Source of the DNA: Chloroflexota bacterium
Lineage (GTDB): Bacteria; Chloroflexota; Dehalococcoidia; Tepidiformales; Tepidiformaceae
Length of the DNA stretch: 64,000 bases
NCBI GenBank assembly: GCA_016191435.1
Contig: JACPOQ010000046.1
Span: 1-64,000 of the forward strand
Reading direction: 5' to 3'
The notes below the pieces were generated by a model. The model saw only the letters and a program-made list of their open reading frames with translations. It was not told the DNA's origin and searched no databases. The first letter of the stretch is position 1. Each line of letters starts with the position of its first letter. A program made the position numbers and the translations under genes. Positions 42,287 through 51,172 of this stretch are shown here, one piece after another.

Positions 42287-44020
42287 TCAATCGGCGAGCA
42301 AGGCGTACGGCGCTTCCAGCAGCTCGCGCACGCGCCCGAGCAGCCACGCCGCTTCGCCCACCGGCAGGTATTCGGGCGAATACGCGATGGTCACCACGGC
42401 CACCTGACCGCGGCGCACTTGCTCGCCTTCGAACACGGGCACGTCGCGCACCGCGCCTAGAGCGAGCGCGAACGCGTGACCCTCGGGCAGCGGCGGCACA
42501 CCCTCGTCGATGCCGTGCTCGCCAAAGTTCACCACCGTGCAGGCGCAGTCGGCGTTGTCGTCGGCGGTCTTGCGGACGGCCGCGAGCTCCGTAACGGCGT
42601 CGCGGAAGGGCCGGTGGGCGGCGCCGCGCACCACGCACAGCCGTTCGGTGTCGCGCTCGGCCAGCAACAGGCCGATGTCGTCGCCGCGGAGCCACAGCGG
42701 CCCGACCCCGAGCAACGCCCGCGCCACGGCGCGGATGACGACGTCCTCGTCGGTCGGCTCGGCGCCGGATTGGCGCCACTCGCGGCCGAGCTGGGCGCGG
42801 AGCTTTCGCACCTCGCCGAGGGCCACCGTGGTGCGAAGCACGAGCGGCACGCTCGCGAAGGACGTTGGCGCCGTGGACACCACAGGCGCGTCGTGGACGA
42901 TGGTCTCCTCCGGGCCCGGGTAGGCGAGCTGGTCGTCCCAGGGCTCCACCACGTCCCCGCGCGCCCCGAAGGCGGGCAAAGTAGTTCCGAGTTCCGAGTC
43001 CCGAGTGCCGAGGTCAGGAGTGCTGAGGGGAGTTCCGAGGTCAAGAGTGCTGAGTCCTGAGTGCTGAGTGCTGAGAGGAGTTCCGAGCTCCGGGTCCCGA
43101 GTTCCGAGTTCCGAGTGGACGGCCGGCGGCGCTTCCGCGGGCGCTTCGAAAACGAACGCGCCTTCGAATGCAGCAGGCTCGTCCTCGGGGTCGAACTGGA
43201 AGTCGAAGGTGTCGGTGCTGTCGGAGGCTTCAGGTGCTGCCTCGAAGTCCTGCCACGAGGTGGCGGCCGGTGGCTCGGGCGCGGGCTCGAAGACGGCCTG
43301 GAGGTCGTCGTCGTTATCAGCATCGGCGTCCGGGGCCTCCGGTTCGCCCGCGAAGTCGTGCGTGCGGTGGGGCCACTGCGGCTCCTCCGGGATGTCGTCG
43401 TTGCCGAAGCCGAACGAGAGGGTCGCCTTCGGCGTCTCGGCGGTGGGAGGCTCACGGTGCAGCAATGCGTCCTGGAAGGCCTCGATGTCGTCCGACTCAT
43501 GCGACCAAAAGCTCGACAGCTCCGGCTCCGGCGGCGGGGGCGGGCCGCCACGGCGGCGGAACAGCAACGGCAGCGAGGCGGGCTCCACCGGCTGCGGCAC
43601 GTGGGCTACGCCGGGGATGGGCTCTTCGTCCCGCGGTGCGTCGAACGCCGGGGGCTCATCGCCGGCCTCCGGCTCGGATTCCCGGTGCTCGTCGAACGCT
43701 TCCGGCTCCGGGCCAGGAGCAGGCGTGTGCGGCTCATCGATGTGCGTGAAGGCGTGTTCGCGTACCCGCGCTTCGAATCGCTCGCCGGGCCCGAGGATCA
43801 CGCCGGCGACTTCGCCCCAGTGGGGCGTCTCGCCCGCGCCGACGCAGTGGCGCAGCACGCCTTCGCCCTCAGCTTCGACTTCGATCGCGACGAACGCCGA
43901 TTCGAAGCGGTAGATCGGTTCGCCCGCGCTCACCGATTCGCCATCCGCCCGGTACCACTCGGCCAGCACGCCGGAGCTCTTGCCGAGCCCAAGCGCCGGG
44001 ACCACAACATCGACGGCCAT
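42287..44020 (-). CDS. Degenerate 2-oxo-acid dehydrogenase E2-like protein
   Basis: Domain order is that of an E2 acyltransferase: an N-terminal lipoyl-like domain (VVVPALGLGKSSGVLAEWY, about 4-80), a long acidic Pro/Glu linker (about 85-385), and a C-terminal 2-oxoacid_dh domain (about 390-577, with CTVVNFGEHGIDEGVPPL). The lipoyl site should read E-T/S-D-K-A; here it is ESAFVAIEV, with Phe43 where the lysine belongs. The active site DHRxxDG is replaced by SPEYLPVG (about 548-555), losing His and Asp. It cannot be a normal E2. About 44 linker residues are encoded by heptanucleotide repeats. The frame is intact, so a structural or regulatory role is possible. Confidence 0.8.
   Translation of the reverse strand: MAVDVVVPALGLGKSSGVLAEWYRADGESVSAGEPIYRFESAFVAIEVEAEGEGVLRHCVGAGETPHWGEVAGVILGPGERFEARVREHAFTHIDEPHTPAPGPEPEAFDEHRESEPEAGDEPPAFDAPRDEEPIPGVAHVPQPVEPASLPLLFRRRGGPPPPPEPELSSFWSHESDDIEAFQDALLHREPPTAETPKATLSFGFGNDDIPEEPQWPHRTHDFAGEPEAPDADADNDDDLQAVFEPAPEPPAATSWQDFEAAPEASDSTDTFDFQFDPEDEPAAFEGAFVFEAPAEAPPAVHSELGTRDPELGTPLSTQHSGLSTLDLGTPLSTPDLGTRDSELGTTLPAFGARGDVVEPWDDQLAYPGPEETIVHDAPVVSTAPTSFASVPLVLRTTVALGEVRKLRAQLGREWRQSGAEPTDEDVVIRAVARALLGVGPLWLRGDDIGLLLAERDTERLCVVRGAAHRPFRDAVTELAAVRKTADDNADCACTVVNFGEHGIDEGVPPLPEGHAFALALGAVRDVPVFEGEQVRRGQVAVVTIAYSPEYLPVGEAAWLLGRVRELLEAPYALLAD
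42984..43114. repeat. Heptanucleotide array inside the E2-like gene
   Basis: On the plus strand, runs of GTTCCGA, GTCCCGA, GTGCCGA, GTGCTGA and GTCCTGA (consensus GTNCYGA) occur in blocks of four to five. Read on the minus strand they encode linker motifs such as DLGTPLST and SELGTRD. GTGCTGA/GTCCTGA are the reverse complement of the ACTCAGS heptamers at 14834 and 57524. The frame is kept open through the array. Confidence 0.9.
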
Positions 44021-44185
44021 GTCTCACCCCCGTGCCACGCGGCTCAGCGCGCGGCATCTGTCATGAGCAACGGCAGGTTGGCCGTGGCGGCGTAGGGGCG
44101 TGACGGCGTACGGCGGGTTCGCCATCCTCGGGCTGTGCACTTCTTCCTTGCGCGCGTCCGTGCGACCCTCGGCGCGGAGCGTTTC

Positions 44186-45094
44186 ATGGCCATGCGTCGA
44201 AATCTGTGTCCCGCCATACTCGCCGGGAGCGTCCTGTTCGGGTTCGCGCTGCTGGCGGGACCGGGCGCGCGGGGCGCGGCGATCTCCCCGCCCGCCCGGG
44301 TTGGCGTGCCCGCCGTCGTCGAACTCCAGCACGCGACCACGCTCCCCGACGGCCGCACGCTGACCGCGTTCACGCTCGTCCGGGCCGATGACGCGGGCGA
44401 GACGGGTACCACGCTCCAGGCCACCAGCGGCGGCGATGCCGCGGCCTTCGCCACCATCGGCGTCTGGGGCGCCGGCGGCGTGCCCGTCCCGGTGAAGTAC
44501 GTGTTCGCCAGCGACCGCCCGGGGCTCTCGGCCTTCCCGGCCATGCTCTGGGCGATGAGCCGCTGGAGTTCGCTCGCCGGGCAGACGTTCTCGTTCGCCT
44601 ACGCCGGCGCCGCGGCGCAACCGCCGGACGTGGCCTGCGAGGATGTCGCCAGGAGCGACGGCATCAACACCGTCTCGTTCGTGGCCACGCTGCCGGCGGA
44701 CGTGCTCGGCTCGACGTGCGTGCTGAGCACCCGGCGCGCCGGCGTTGTGGAGATCGTCGAATTCGACATGGTGTTTTCCGCCGCCATCCCGTGGTCCACG
44801 GCCGCCGGGGCGACGCCCGCCGGCCAGCTCGACCTCTATTCGACTGCCCTCCACGAATTTGGCCACGCCCTTGGGCTCGGCCACAGCGACGACCCAACGG
44901 CGGTGATGAAGCCCGCAATCCACGATGGCGAGCAGGGCCGCAACTTTTCGAACGACGACCTCGCGGCGATCTTTTCGCTCTACGGCACCGGCACCGGCGC
45001 CACGCCCCTCGCCACCCCGGGCGCGCCGCCCGCGGCCGGGAGCGGCGTATTCCAGCTCCGCCTCGGCCAGGTTGCGAGCGGCGAGAAGAAGTGA
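44186..45094 (+). CDS. Secreted matrixin-like metalloprotease
   Basis: A 302-residue exported metzincin. A signal peptide covers about 1-32 (LFGFALLAGPGARGAA). The zinc site HEFGHALGLGH (about 223-233) is complete, and the Met-turn is at about M241 in DDPTAVMKPAI, followed by a short C-terminal Pro/Ala/Thr tail. The length before the zinc site is that of a matrixin catalytic domain without a propeptide switch that I can see. The ATG at 44186 is chosen by the signal peptide; an in-frame ATG at 44135 is possible. Confidence 0.85.
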   Translation: MAMRRNLCPAILAGSVLFGFALLAGPGARGAAISPPARVGVPAVVELQHATTLPDGRTLTAFTLVRADDAGETGTTLQATSGGDAAAFATIGVWGAGGVPVPVKYVFASDRPGLSAFPAMLWAMSRWSSLAGQTFSFAYAGAAAQPPDVACEDVARSDGINTVSFVATLPADVLGSTCVLSTRRAGVVEIVEFDMVFSAAIPWSTAAGATPAGQLDLYSTALHEFGHALGLGHSDDPTAVMKPAIHDGEQGRNFSNDDLAAIFSLYGTGTGATPLATPGAPPAAGSGVFQLRLGQVASGEKK

Positions 45095-45159
45095 AGCGTT
45101 CCCCGTGGCCGCGCCGCCGCCTACGATAGCGAAGCGCGCATCGCGCCCAGGCGGTCCCG

Positions 45160-45777
45160 GTGTCCCAATTCGATGAACTCGCGGCGCGCGAGACGCTGCG
45201 CATCGGCCTCATTTCCGATACCCACATCCCCGAGGCGCGCTTCGAGCTCTGGCCGCAGGTGTTCGATGCCTTCAAGGGCGTCGATGCCATCCTCCACGCC
45301 GGCGATATCCATGACCTCAGCGTCATCGACCAGCTCCACGACATCGCGCCCACCTGGGCCGCGCGCGGCAACGGCGAGGACGGCTCCGGCGGCCGCCCCA
45401 TCCAGCCGGACCACGCGCGCCTGCGCGAGACCTGGGTGCTCACCCTCGGCGGCATCTCCATCGGCATGGTCCATGACCTGCCAATCCCCGAATACCCTCC
45501 CCACCTGACGGTCGAACGCGCGATGCAGCGCCACTTCAAGCGCACGGACCTCGACGTCGTCATCTACGGCGATTCGCACGTGGAAGCGATCGACACTGTG
45601 AACGGCGTGCTCTGCGTGAACCCCGGCTCGCCGACGTACCCGCACAACCTCGATACGCAGCTCGGCACGATCGGCTTCCTCGAAATCAGCAACGGCACGG
45701 CCGAAGCCACGATCTGGCAGCTCACCGAAGACGGCATCGCCCCCTTCGATTGGTCCCGCTGGCGCCGCGGCCTGTAG
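45160..45777 (+). CDS. YfcE-type metallophosphoesterase
   Basis: A 205-residue calcineurin-like phosphoesterase of the YfcE/MJ0936 group. The metal-binding motifs are complete: LISDTHIPE (Asp20, His22), ILHAGDIHD (Asp49), a GN(G)E motif (ARGNGEDG), GMVHDLPI and VIYGDSHVE. Product is likely a phosphodiesterase of uncertain substrate. GTG start. The CoxE gene follows after 40 bp containing CCACACTC-type short repeats. Confidence 0.92.
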   Translation: MSQFDELAARETLRIGLISDTHIPEARFELWPQVFDAFKGVDAILHAGDIHDLSVIDQLHDIAPTWAARGNGEDGSGGRPIQPDHARLRETWVLTLGGISIGMVHDLPIPEYPPHLTVERAMQRHFKRTDLDVVIYGDSHVEAIDTVNGVLCVNPGSPTYPHNLDTQLGTIGFLEISNGTAEATIWQLTEDGIAPFDWSRWRRGL

Positions 45778-45817
45778 GCTTCCACACTCCCACACTCCCA
45801 TACGCAATAATCTCCCC

Positions 45818-46966
45818 ATGCCCTCCGCTCCCACTCCCACGCTCCCGCAACGGCTGATCGCCTTCTGCCGCGTGCTGCGCGAGGTGGGCGTGGGCGTGAC
45901 GCCGGGGCGGGCGCTGGATGCGGCCCGCAGCCTCGCGCTCATCCAGGTCGCCGACCGGGCGACGTTCCGGGCGGCGCTCCGCACCAACCTCACCATCTCG
46001 GTCGATGAGTACGAGGCGTTCGCCGACGCGTTCGACGCCTTCTGGGACTCGACCGAGTTGCCCGGCCTCCTCGCGCCGAAGCCCGAAATGAAGACGATGG
46101 ACTCGCTCCGGCCCCACGAGCTCCCGCTGTATGGGCTCGCCGAGATCGAGCTGCAGGGCATCTCGTCCGAAGGCGATGCCCGCATCGCCGGCGGCCATCG
46201 CACCGCCAGCGATGCCGACGTGCTCACCCATAAGGACTTCGCCGGCTACACCGCCGCCGATATCGCCCGCGCCCGGCGGCTCATCCGCCAGCTTGTCCCG
46301 GACCTCGCGACCATGCCGAGCCGGCGCCTGCGCCCCGCCGGCAGCAGCGGCCGCGTCGATATCCGCCGCACCGTCCACGAAGCGCGGCGGTATGGCGGCG
46401 AAGTGGTCGAGCTTGCGCGCCAGGAACGGCGCCTCCACCGGCTGCGTATCGTCGCGCTCTGCGACGTGAGCGGTTCCATGGACCTTTATTCGAACTACCT
46501 GCTGCAATTCCTCTACGCGCTCCAGCGCGCGACCGCCGGCGTGCGCAGCTTCGTGTTCAGCACGCGTCTGCACGATGTCTCGCACGTGCTCCGCCGCAAG
46601 CGCTTCGATGACGCGCTCGCCGGGCTAGCGGCGGCGGTGCAGGCCTGGAGTGGCGGCACCGCCATCGGCCACTGCCTGGGCGAGTTCAACGAGCGCTACG
46701 CGAAGCAGCTCCTCACGCCGCGCACCGCCGTGATCGTCATGAGCGACGGCTGGGAGCGCGGCGACGTGGGCCGGCTCGCGCGCGAGATGGCCGGCATCCA
46801 CCGCCGCGCCCATCGCGTTATCTGGCTCAACCCGCTCAAGGGCCACGACGGCTACGAGCCGCTCGCGGCCGGCATGTCGGCCGCACTCCCGTACGTCGAC
46901 CACTTCCTCGCGGCGAACAACCTCGAATCGCTGGAGCGCCTGAAGCGCGTCCTCCAGGGCGCATAG
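45818..46966 (+). CDS. CoxE-like von Willebrand factor A protein
   Basis: A 382-residue VWA protein of the CoxE family, usually found with a MoxR ATPase (CoxD) and involved in maturing CO-dehydrogenase-type or other metalloenzymes. The N-terminal domain has LIAFCRVLREVGVGVTPGRALDAAR and a middle segment DIRRTVHEARRYGGEVVELARQ. The MIDAS motif is LCDVSGSMD, with the threonine in SGGTAIG and the aspartate in VIVMSDGWERGD. No MoxR gene or cox structural genes are adjacent. The ATG start overlaps a short-repeat stretch. Confidence 0.92.
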   Translation: MPSAPTPTLPQRLIAFCRVLREVGVGVTPGRALDAARSLALIQVADRATFRAALRTNLTISVDEYEAFADAFDAFWDSTELPGLLAPKPEMKTMDSLRPHELPLYGLAEIELQGISSEGDARIAGGHRTASDADVLTHKDFAGYTAADIARARRLIRQLVPDLATMPSRRLRPAGSSGRVDIRRTVHEARRYGGEVVELARQERRLHRLRIVALCDVSGSMDLYSNYLLQFLYALQRATAGVRSFVFSTRLHDVSHVLRRKRFDDALAGLAAAVQAWSGGTAIGHCLGEFNERYAKQLLTPRTAVIVMSDGWERGDVGRLAREMAGIHRRAHRVIWLNPLKGHDGYEPLAAGMSAALPYVDHFLAANNLESLERLKRVLQGA

Positions 46967-46998
46967 CCCCGAGTGGTACGCGAACAGGACCGCGCGCG

Positions 46999-47029
46999 AA
47001 CGGAACCGCGCGCGTAAGCAAGCGGCCAA
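46999..47029. repeat. 31-bp dispersed repeat, inverted copy
   Basis: Inverted identical copy of 39960-39990, about 7 kb away. It lies in the 46967-47136 gap between convergent coxE and the penicillin-binding protein gene; nothing else is recognised there. Confidence 0.8.
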
Positions 47030-47136
47030 AACCGCGCCCAGACCGATCCCCGTGACGGGCCGCCCGCGCGACGCCCGGTGGCCGCACTATTGATGGGTAG
47101 GATTCGCTCGCTACAGCTGGCGGCTCCGATCCCGCT

Positions 47137-49185
47137 TTACTTGATGGCCACAAGCACGATGTCGCGGGCGATGGGGCCAGCTTCGATCGAGCCGGATTGC
47201 CCGTCATCGAGCACGACCGCGGCGACCGCGCGGGGCGTGTCGGCGGGAGAGAAGGCCACGAAGAGGACGTGCTGCTGGCTGCCGGCGTCCTCGGCGGTGC
47301 CGGATTTACCCCCGAAATCCGTATAACCCGAGAGCGCGAAGGCGGCGCTCGCCGTGCCGGTGGCGCTCGTCACGAGCTTCAGCCCGAGCTTGAGGTGCGC
47401 CGATTGCTCCGGCGTGAGTGGCAGCTTGCCGCGGCTCGTCGCGGGCTGGCCGGCCAGCAGCACCGGCACGCGCAGCTCGCCGGCGAGGAAGGTGCTGTAC
47501 GCGTTCGCGAGCTGCAGCGGCGTGATCAGCAGGTCGCCCTGGCCGATGCCAAGGTTCACTTCGTCACCGGGGTACCACTGCTCGCCCTTCTTCGCCGTTT
47601 TCCACGCCGCGTCTGGCACGAGGCCGCCTTCGTCGTTGAGCCCGACAGTGCCCGTGCTAGCGCCGTATCCGAACAGGCGCGCCATCTTCGAAAGCGCGCC
47701 GTCGCCGGCGTCATAGAGCGTGAGCGCGATCTCGTAGAAGACCGAGTTGCAGGACCGCATGAGCCCCTGCGCGATGGTCAGGAGTCCCTGGGTGCCTTCC
47801 CAGTTCTTGCGCGGCGGGTCCACGCCGTTCCAGGTGGCGCCGCAAAAGATCTGATCGGTGGTCTTGTACTTGCCCGAGCTAAGCCCCGCCGCCCCGGTCA
47901 CGAGCTTGAACGTCGATCCCCCGGAGTAGAGGCCGCTGGTCGCGCGGTTGGTCTGGGGCGCGCCCGGCGCCGCCGCGATCGCGTTCAGGGCAGCGCTGTC
48001 GTTGCGTTCGAAGGCATCGGGGTCGAACGACGGCGAGCTGTTGAGGGCGAGGATGTTGTTGGTGCGCGGGTCGATGACGACGGCCGCGCCCGCGCGCGTG
48101 CCCAGCCTCGCGGCCGCGGCGCGGAGCACGCCCGCATCGAGCGTGGTCGTCACGTCCTGGCCCGCCACGTACTCGCGGGACGCGAGCTGCTTCACCGTGG
48201 TCGCGCCGTCCGCCTCGACGAGCGACAGCTCGGAGCCAGCCTGGCCGGCGAGCACCTTCTCCTGCGAGGCTTCGAGGCCGACCGCGCCGACGCGGTCGCC
48301 GATGCGGTAGCCCTGGCCCTGCCGCTTCGCGAGCTCTTCGGCGGTCAGCTCGCGGGTGTAACCCACGACGTGTGCCGCCGCCGCGCCGAGCGGATGGACG
48401 CGCTGCGATTCGAAATAGAGGAGCACGCCCGGCACGGTCCGCAGGGCCAGCGCTGCCGCCTCGGCCTTTTCATCGGGGACGGCGCCCACGGTGACGCGCT
48501 GGGTGGCCCCGCCGGGGGCGGCGAAGGCGGCGTCCACCTGCGCCTGCGTGAACCCGAGCTGCACGAGCTGCGCGGTGAGTGCAGCCCGGTTCGTGACCGC
48601 CGAGCGGTTCAGGCCGAGCAACCGGACATCCTGCGTGATCGCGAGCGGGCTGCCGTTGCGGTCCAGGATGGCGCCGCGCTTGGGCCGCTGGATGGTGCTC
48701 TTGAAGCTGCGGCCGCCGGTCATGTCGGGGTGGATGGTGTGGCGGTCCCAGGCGACGAGCCAGCGGCCCGAGCTGCGGCTGAGGTTAAGGCTAGTGGTGT
48801 ATTCAAGGTCGCCGAAATAGGCTGTAGCCACGTGCACGGAGAGCCTGGCGTTCGACCCATCGACCGCCGCCACTGTGGCAGTGACCGCGGCCTGCGTCAG
48901 TTCGTTGGCGAAGCTGCGATACTCGGCGACGAACGTCGCCTGCGGGAACGCTCGCTGTGAATCGGCATCGAGCAGCAGGTAGAGGGCATCGTAGCTCTCC
49001 GCCGTCCAGGCCTTCGCGAATTCCGCCGCCAGCGAGGCGGGCGTGCGCTCCTCGGCTTTGGCCGCCGTCGCCGTCGCCGGCGAACCGCCTTTGTCATCCC
49101 CACCGCCGGACACGACACGTACGCCCGCGACAACACCGCCGATGATCAGGCCCGCGAGGATCGCCACGAGGAAAACAGCACGCAT
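47137..49185 (-). CDS. Penicillin-binding protein transpeptidase with NTF2-like domain
   Basis: A 682-residue membrane-anchored peptidoglycan transpeptidase. One N-terminal helix (about 1-22), then an NTF2-like (MecA_N-type) domain at about 47-155 (SLAAEFAKAWTAESYDALY), a PBP dimer segment (RGAILDRNGSPLA) and the transpeptidase domain with all three motifs: STFK with the nucleophile at about S424, SCN at 478-480, and KSGT at 627-630. This layout is that of PbpA/FtsI-like or MecA-like class B PBPs. It is divergent from the GH53-like gene, and the two starts are tight. Confidence 0.94.
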   Translation of the reverse strand: MRAVFLVAILAGLIIGGVVAGVRVVSGGGDDKGGSPATATAAKAEERTPASLAAEFAKAWTAESYDALYLLLDADSQRAFPQATFVAEYRSFANELTQAAVTATVAAVDGSNARLSVHVATAYFGDLEYTTSLNLSRSSGRWLVAWDRHTIHPDMTGGRSFKSTIQRPKRGAILDRNGSPLAITQDVRLLGLNRSAVTNRAALTAQLVQLGFTQAQVDAAFAAPGGATQRVTVGAVPDEKAEAAALALRTVPGVLLYFESQRVHPLGAAAAHVVGYTRELTAEELAKRQGQGYRIGDRVGAVGLEASQEKVLAGQAGSELSLVEADGATTVKQLASREYVAGQDVTTTLDAGVLRAAAARLGTRAGAAVVIDPRTNNILALNSSPSFDPDAFERNDSAALNAIAAAPGAPQTNRATSGLYSGGSTFKLVTGAAGLSSGKYKTTDQIFCGATWNGVDPPRKNWEGTQGLLTIAQGLMRSCNSVFYEIALTLYDAGDGALSKMARLFGYGASTGTVGLNDEGGLVPDAAWKTAKKGEQWYPGDEVNLGIGQGDLLITPLQLANAYSTFLAGELRVPVLLAGQPATSRGKLPLTPEQSAHLKLGLKLVTSATGTASAAFALSGYTDFGGKSGTAEDAGSQQHVLFVAFSPADTPRAVAAVVLDDGQSGSIEAGPIARDIVLVAIK

Positions 49186-50314
49186 TGCAGCTCCCGGTCG
49201 AAGCCGGCTGCACCCCGCGTTCGCCATAGTAGCAGCCGCGCTGGCAGCGCTGGGATTCCTTTCCGGTTGCAACAACAGCGGTGACAAAGAAGAGGGGCCT
49301 GGCCCGACGGTGGCGCGAGCTACTCCCGAAGGCGACCAGCGTTCCGTGCGCATCGGGTTTAGCACGCTCCCGCCCGAACGAACGAGTGCGGCCTACACCG
49401 CCGCCTTCGCCACCGCCGCACAGTACGGCGATATCGTGCTCATCCAGCGCGCGCCGCCGTGGGAGGAATTCCTGCCGGGCGGCCGCGTTTCGAAGGAGAC
49501 AACCGACAACACACGGTACGAGACAGCGCTGCTGGACCAGTACAAGGGGCTGAAACGCTTCTACGCCATCGACCCCACTGATGGCGTGGTCCAGCGCAGC
49601 CGCATCGCCAACCTGCCTTCGAGCATCGATCCCCAGGCCGGGTTCGCAGACCCCGCCCTCCGCGAGGCGTTCACGGCCTATACCGCGTACGTCGCGACGA
49701 ACTACAAGCCCGACTACCTCGCCATCGGCGTCGAAATCAACATGCTCTTCGAACGCTCGCCGAAGCAGTTCGATGCGTTCGTCAGCCTCTACCGCGAGGC
49801 GTACGCGGTCGCGAAGGCCGCGAACCCAAAGGGCAAGGTGTTCCCCACGTTCCAGCTCGAGGACCTCGAGGGGACGTTCGGCGTCACGCATTTGCCGCGT
49901 TGGAATGTGCTCGACTCGTTCCGCGGCCAGATGGACGTGCTGGCGATCAGCACCTACCCATTCCTGGGCGGCGTGGCCAGTGTCGCGGACATCCGCCCGG
50001 ACTACTACAGCCAGCTGAAAGAGCGCTTCGCCGGCGAGGTCATGATTTCCGAGGCGGGCTACGCCTCGGCGCCGGTGGAGGGGCAGGCCAACGTCGGCAG
50101 CGAAGAGGACCAGCGCGCGTACCTTGTGCGGTTGCTCGGCGACGCCGAGGCGAACGGCTTCAGCGCCGTCATCTGGCTTACCGCCCTCGATCCATCGTTC
50201 GCGACCGGCAGCACCGCCGCTGCGTTCAAGGACATCGGGCTGCGGAAGTCGGACGGTTCGAACAAGCTGGCCTGGGACACCTGGGAGGAGTGGGCCCGCC
50301 GCCCGCTCAAGTGA
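49142..50314 (+). CDS. GH53-like TIM-barrel lipoprotein
   Basis: A secreted lipoprotein (lipobox LSGC after AIVAAALAALGF) with a TIM-barrel domain resembling GH53-type glycosidases: IGFSTLPPERTSAAYTAAF, a conserved YLAIGVEINMLFER that holds a likely acid/base glutamate, LAISTYPFLGGV, and VMISEAGYASAPVEGQ with a likely nucleophile glutamate. The substrate is unknown. The start is uncertain: the ATG at 49142 would overlap the divergent PBP start by 44 nt, and a non-ATG start nearer the signal peptide (about 49184-49208) would avoid that. The PAP2 gene follows 7 nt after its stop. Confidence 0.75.
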   Translation: MIRPARIATRKTARIAAPGRSRLHPAFAIVAAALAALGFLSGCNNSGDKEEGPGPTVARATPEGDQRSVRIGFSTLPPERTSAAYTAAFATAAQYGDIVLIQRAPPWEEFLPGGRVSKETTDNTRYETALLDQYKGLKRFYAIDPTDGVVQRSRIANLPSSIDPQAGFADPALREAFTAYTAYVATNYKPDYLAIGVEINMLFERSPKQFDAFVSLYREAYAVAKAANPKGKVFPTFQLEDLEGTFGVTHLPRWNVLDSFRGQMDVLAISTYPFLGGVASVADIRPDYYSQLKERFAGEVMISEAGYASAPVEGQANVGSEEDQRAYLVRLLGDAEANGFSAVIWLTALDPSFATGSTAAAFKDIGLRKSDGSNKLAWDTWEEWARRPLK

Positions 50315-50321
50315 GCCGCCT

Positions 50322-50975
50322 GTGCGCCCGCTGAGCACCCGGCAGCTCTTCGACCTCGCCGCGGCATTTGGCGCGGCGGCGCTTATTCTCACGGTTGCCG
50401 TTGCGCTTCGGGAAGCGCCGCTGCCGGGGGACGTCTCCGCCACGCGGCGCCTCCAGGATGTGGGGCGGCTCCGGGACAACGCCGGGCTCATCAACGGGGC
50501 GGGCGACTGGCGCTGGGTACCCTTCGCGGTGGCGTTCATCCTCGTGGCCACGGGGCAGCGCCTGTTCGCGACCGGACGTGCGCGCGGGCGGCGCGCGGAG
50601 ACGCTCTGGGCGTTCGTCCTAGCGTTTGTCCTGTCGTGGTGGAGCGCCATCCTCAAGCTGATCGTGCAATCGCCGCGGCCGTCAGTTGATTTCGGCGTCT
50701 CTATCGACCGGCTCCGCGACAGCTACGGGTTCCCGAGCGGGCACGTCTACGGAGATGTGGTGATGTACGGGCTGCTGGCAGTGACGGCGCCAGCCTACTT
50801 GCACCCGCGCCTTGTGCCCGCGGTCCGCGCCCTCTGCCTCGCGATCATCGCGCTTGCGGGACCTGCGCGTGTGACCGTGGGGGCGCACTGGCCGAGCGAC
50901 ACCCTCGGCGGGTATCTCTGGGGCGTCGCGGCGCTCTGCCTGGCGCTGGCGGCGGCGCGGCGCATCTCGCGCTAA
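50322..50975 (+). CDS. PAP2-family membrane phosphatase
   Basis: A 217-residue integral membrane acid phosphatase, probably acting on lipid phosphates such as undecaprenyl pyrophosphate or phosphatidate. The three-part active site is complete: KLIVQSPRP, YGFPSGHV and RVTVGAHWPSDTLGGY. About five to six helices. GTG start 7 nt after the previous gene's stop, so translation is coupled. The pairing with a glycosidase-like lipoprotein and a divergent PBP suggests cell-envelope work. Confidence 0.9.
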   Translation: MRPLSTRQLFDLAAAFGAAALILTVAVALREAPLPGDVSATRRLQDVGRLRDNAGLINGAGDWRWVPFAVAFILVATGQRLFATGRARGRRAETLWAFVLAFVLSWWSAILKLIVQSPRPSVDFGVSIDRLRDSYGFPSGHVYGDVVMYGLLAVTAPAYLHPRLVPAVRALCLAIIALAGPARVTVGAHWPSDTLGGYLWGVAALCLALAAARRISR

Positions 50976-51172
50976 CCGAACGGGTCTAAGCGCCATGATC
51001 CGCCCACTGGATTGACTCTTTCGGACTCGCAGCCGAACATATCGTTATTACAGCCCGCCGGCGGTAAGCGCCCGACACATCGGGCGAAGCCCGTCCGCAA
51101 TCAACGTCCCAGGGGCCGCCGGAAGGTGGCCCCTGTATTCTACCCGGGGCCTGAGCGGGCGGAGGCAGACTG

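Noticed and set aside
42984-43114. Possible CRISPR array in the repeat-rich stretch
   Set aside because: The units are 7 bp without spacers and the stretch is inside an open frame; no cas genes are present.
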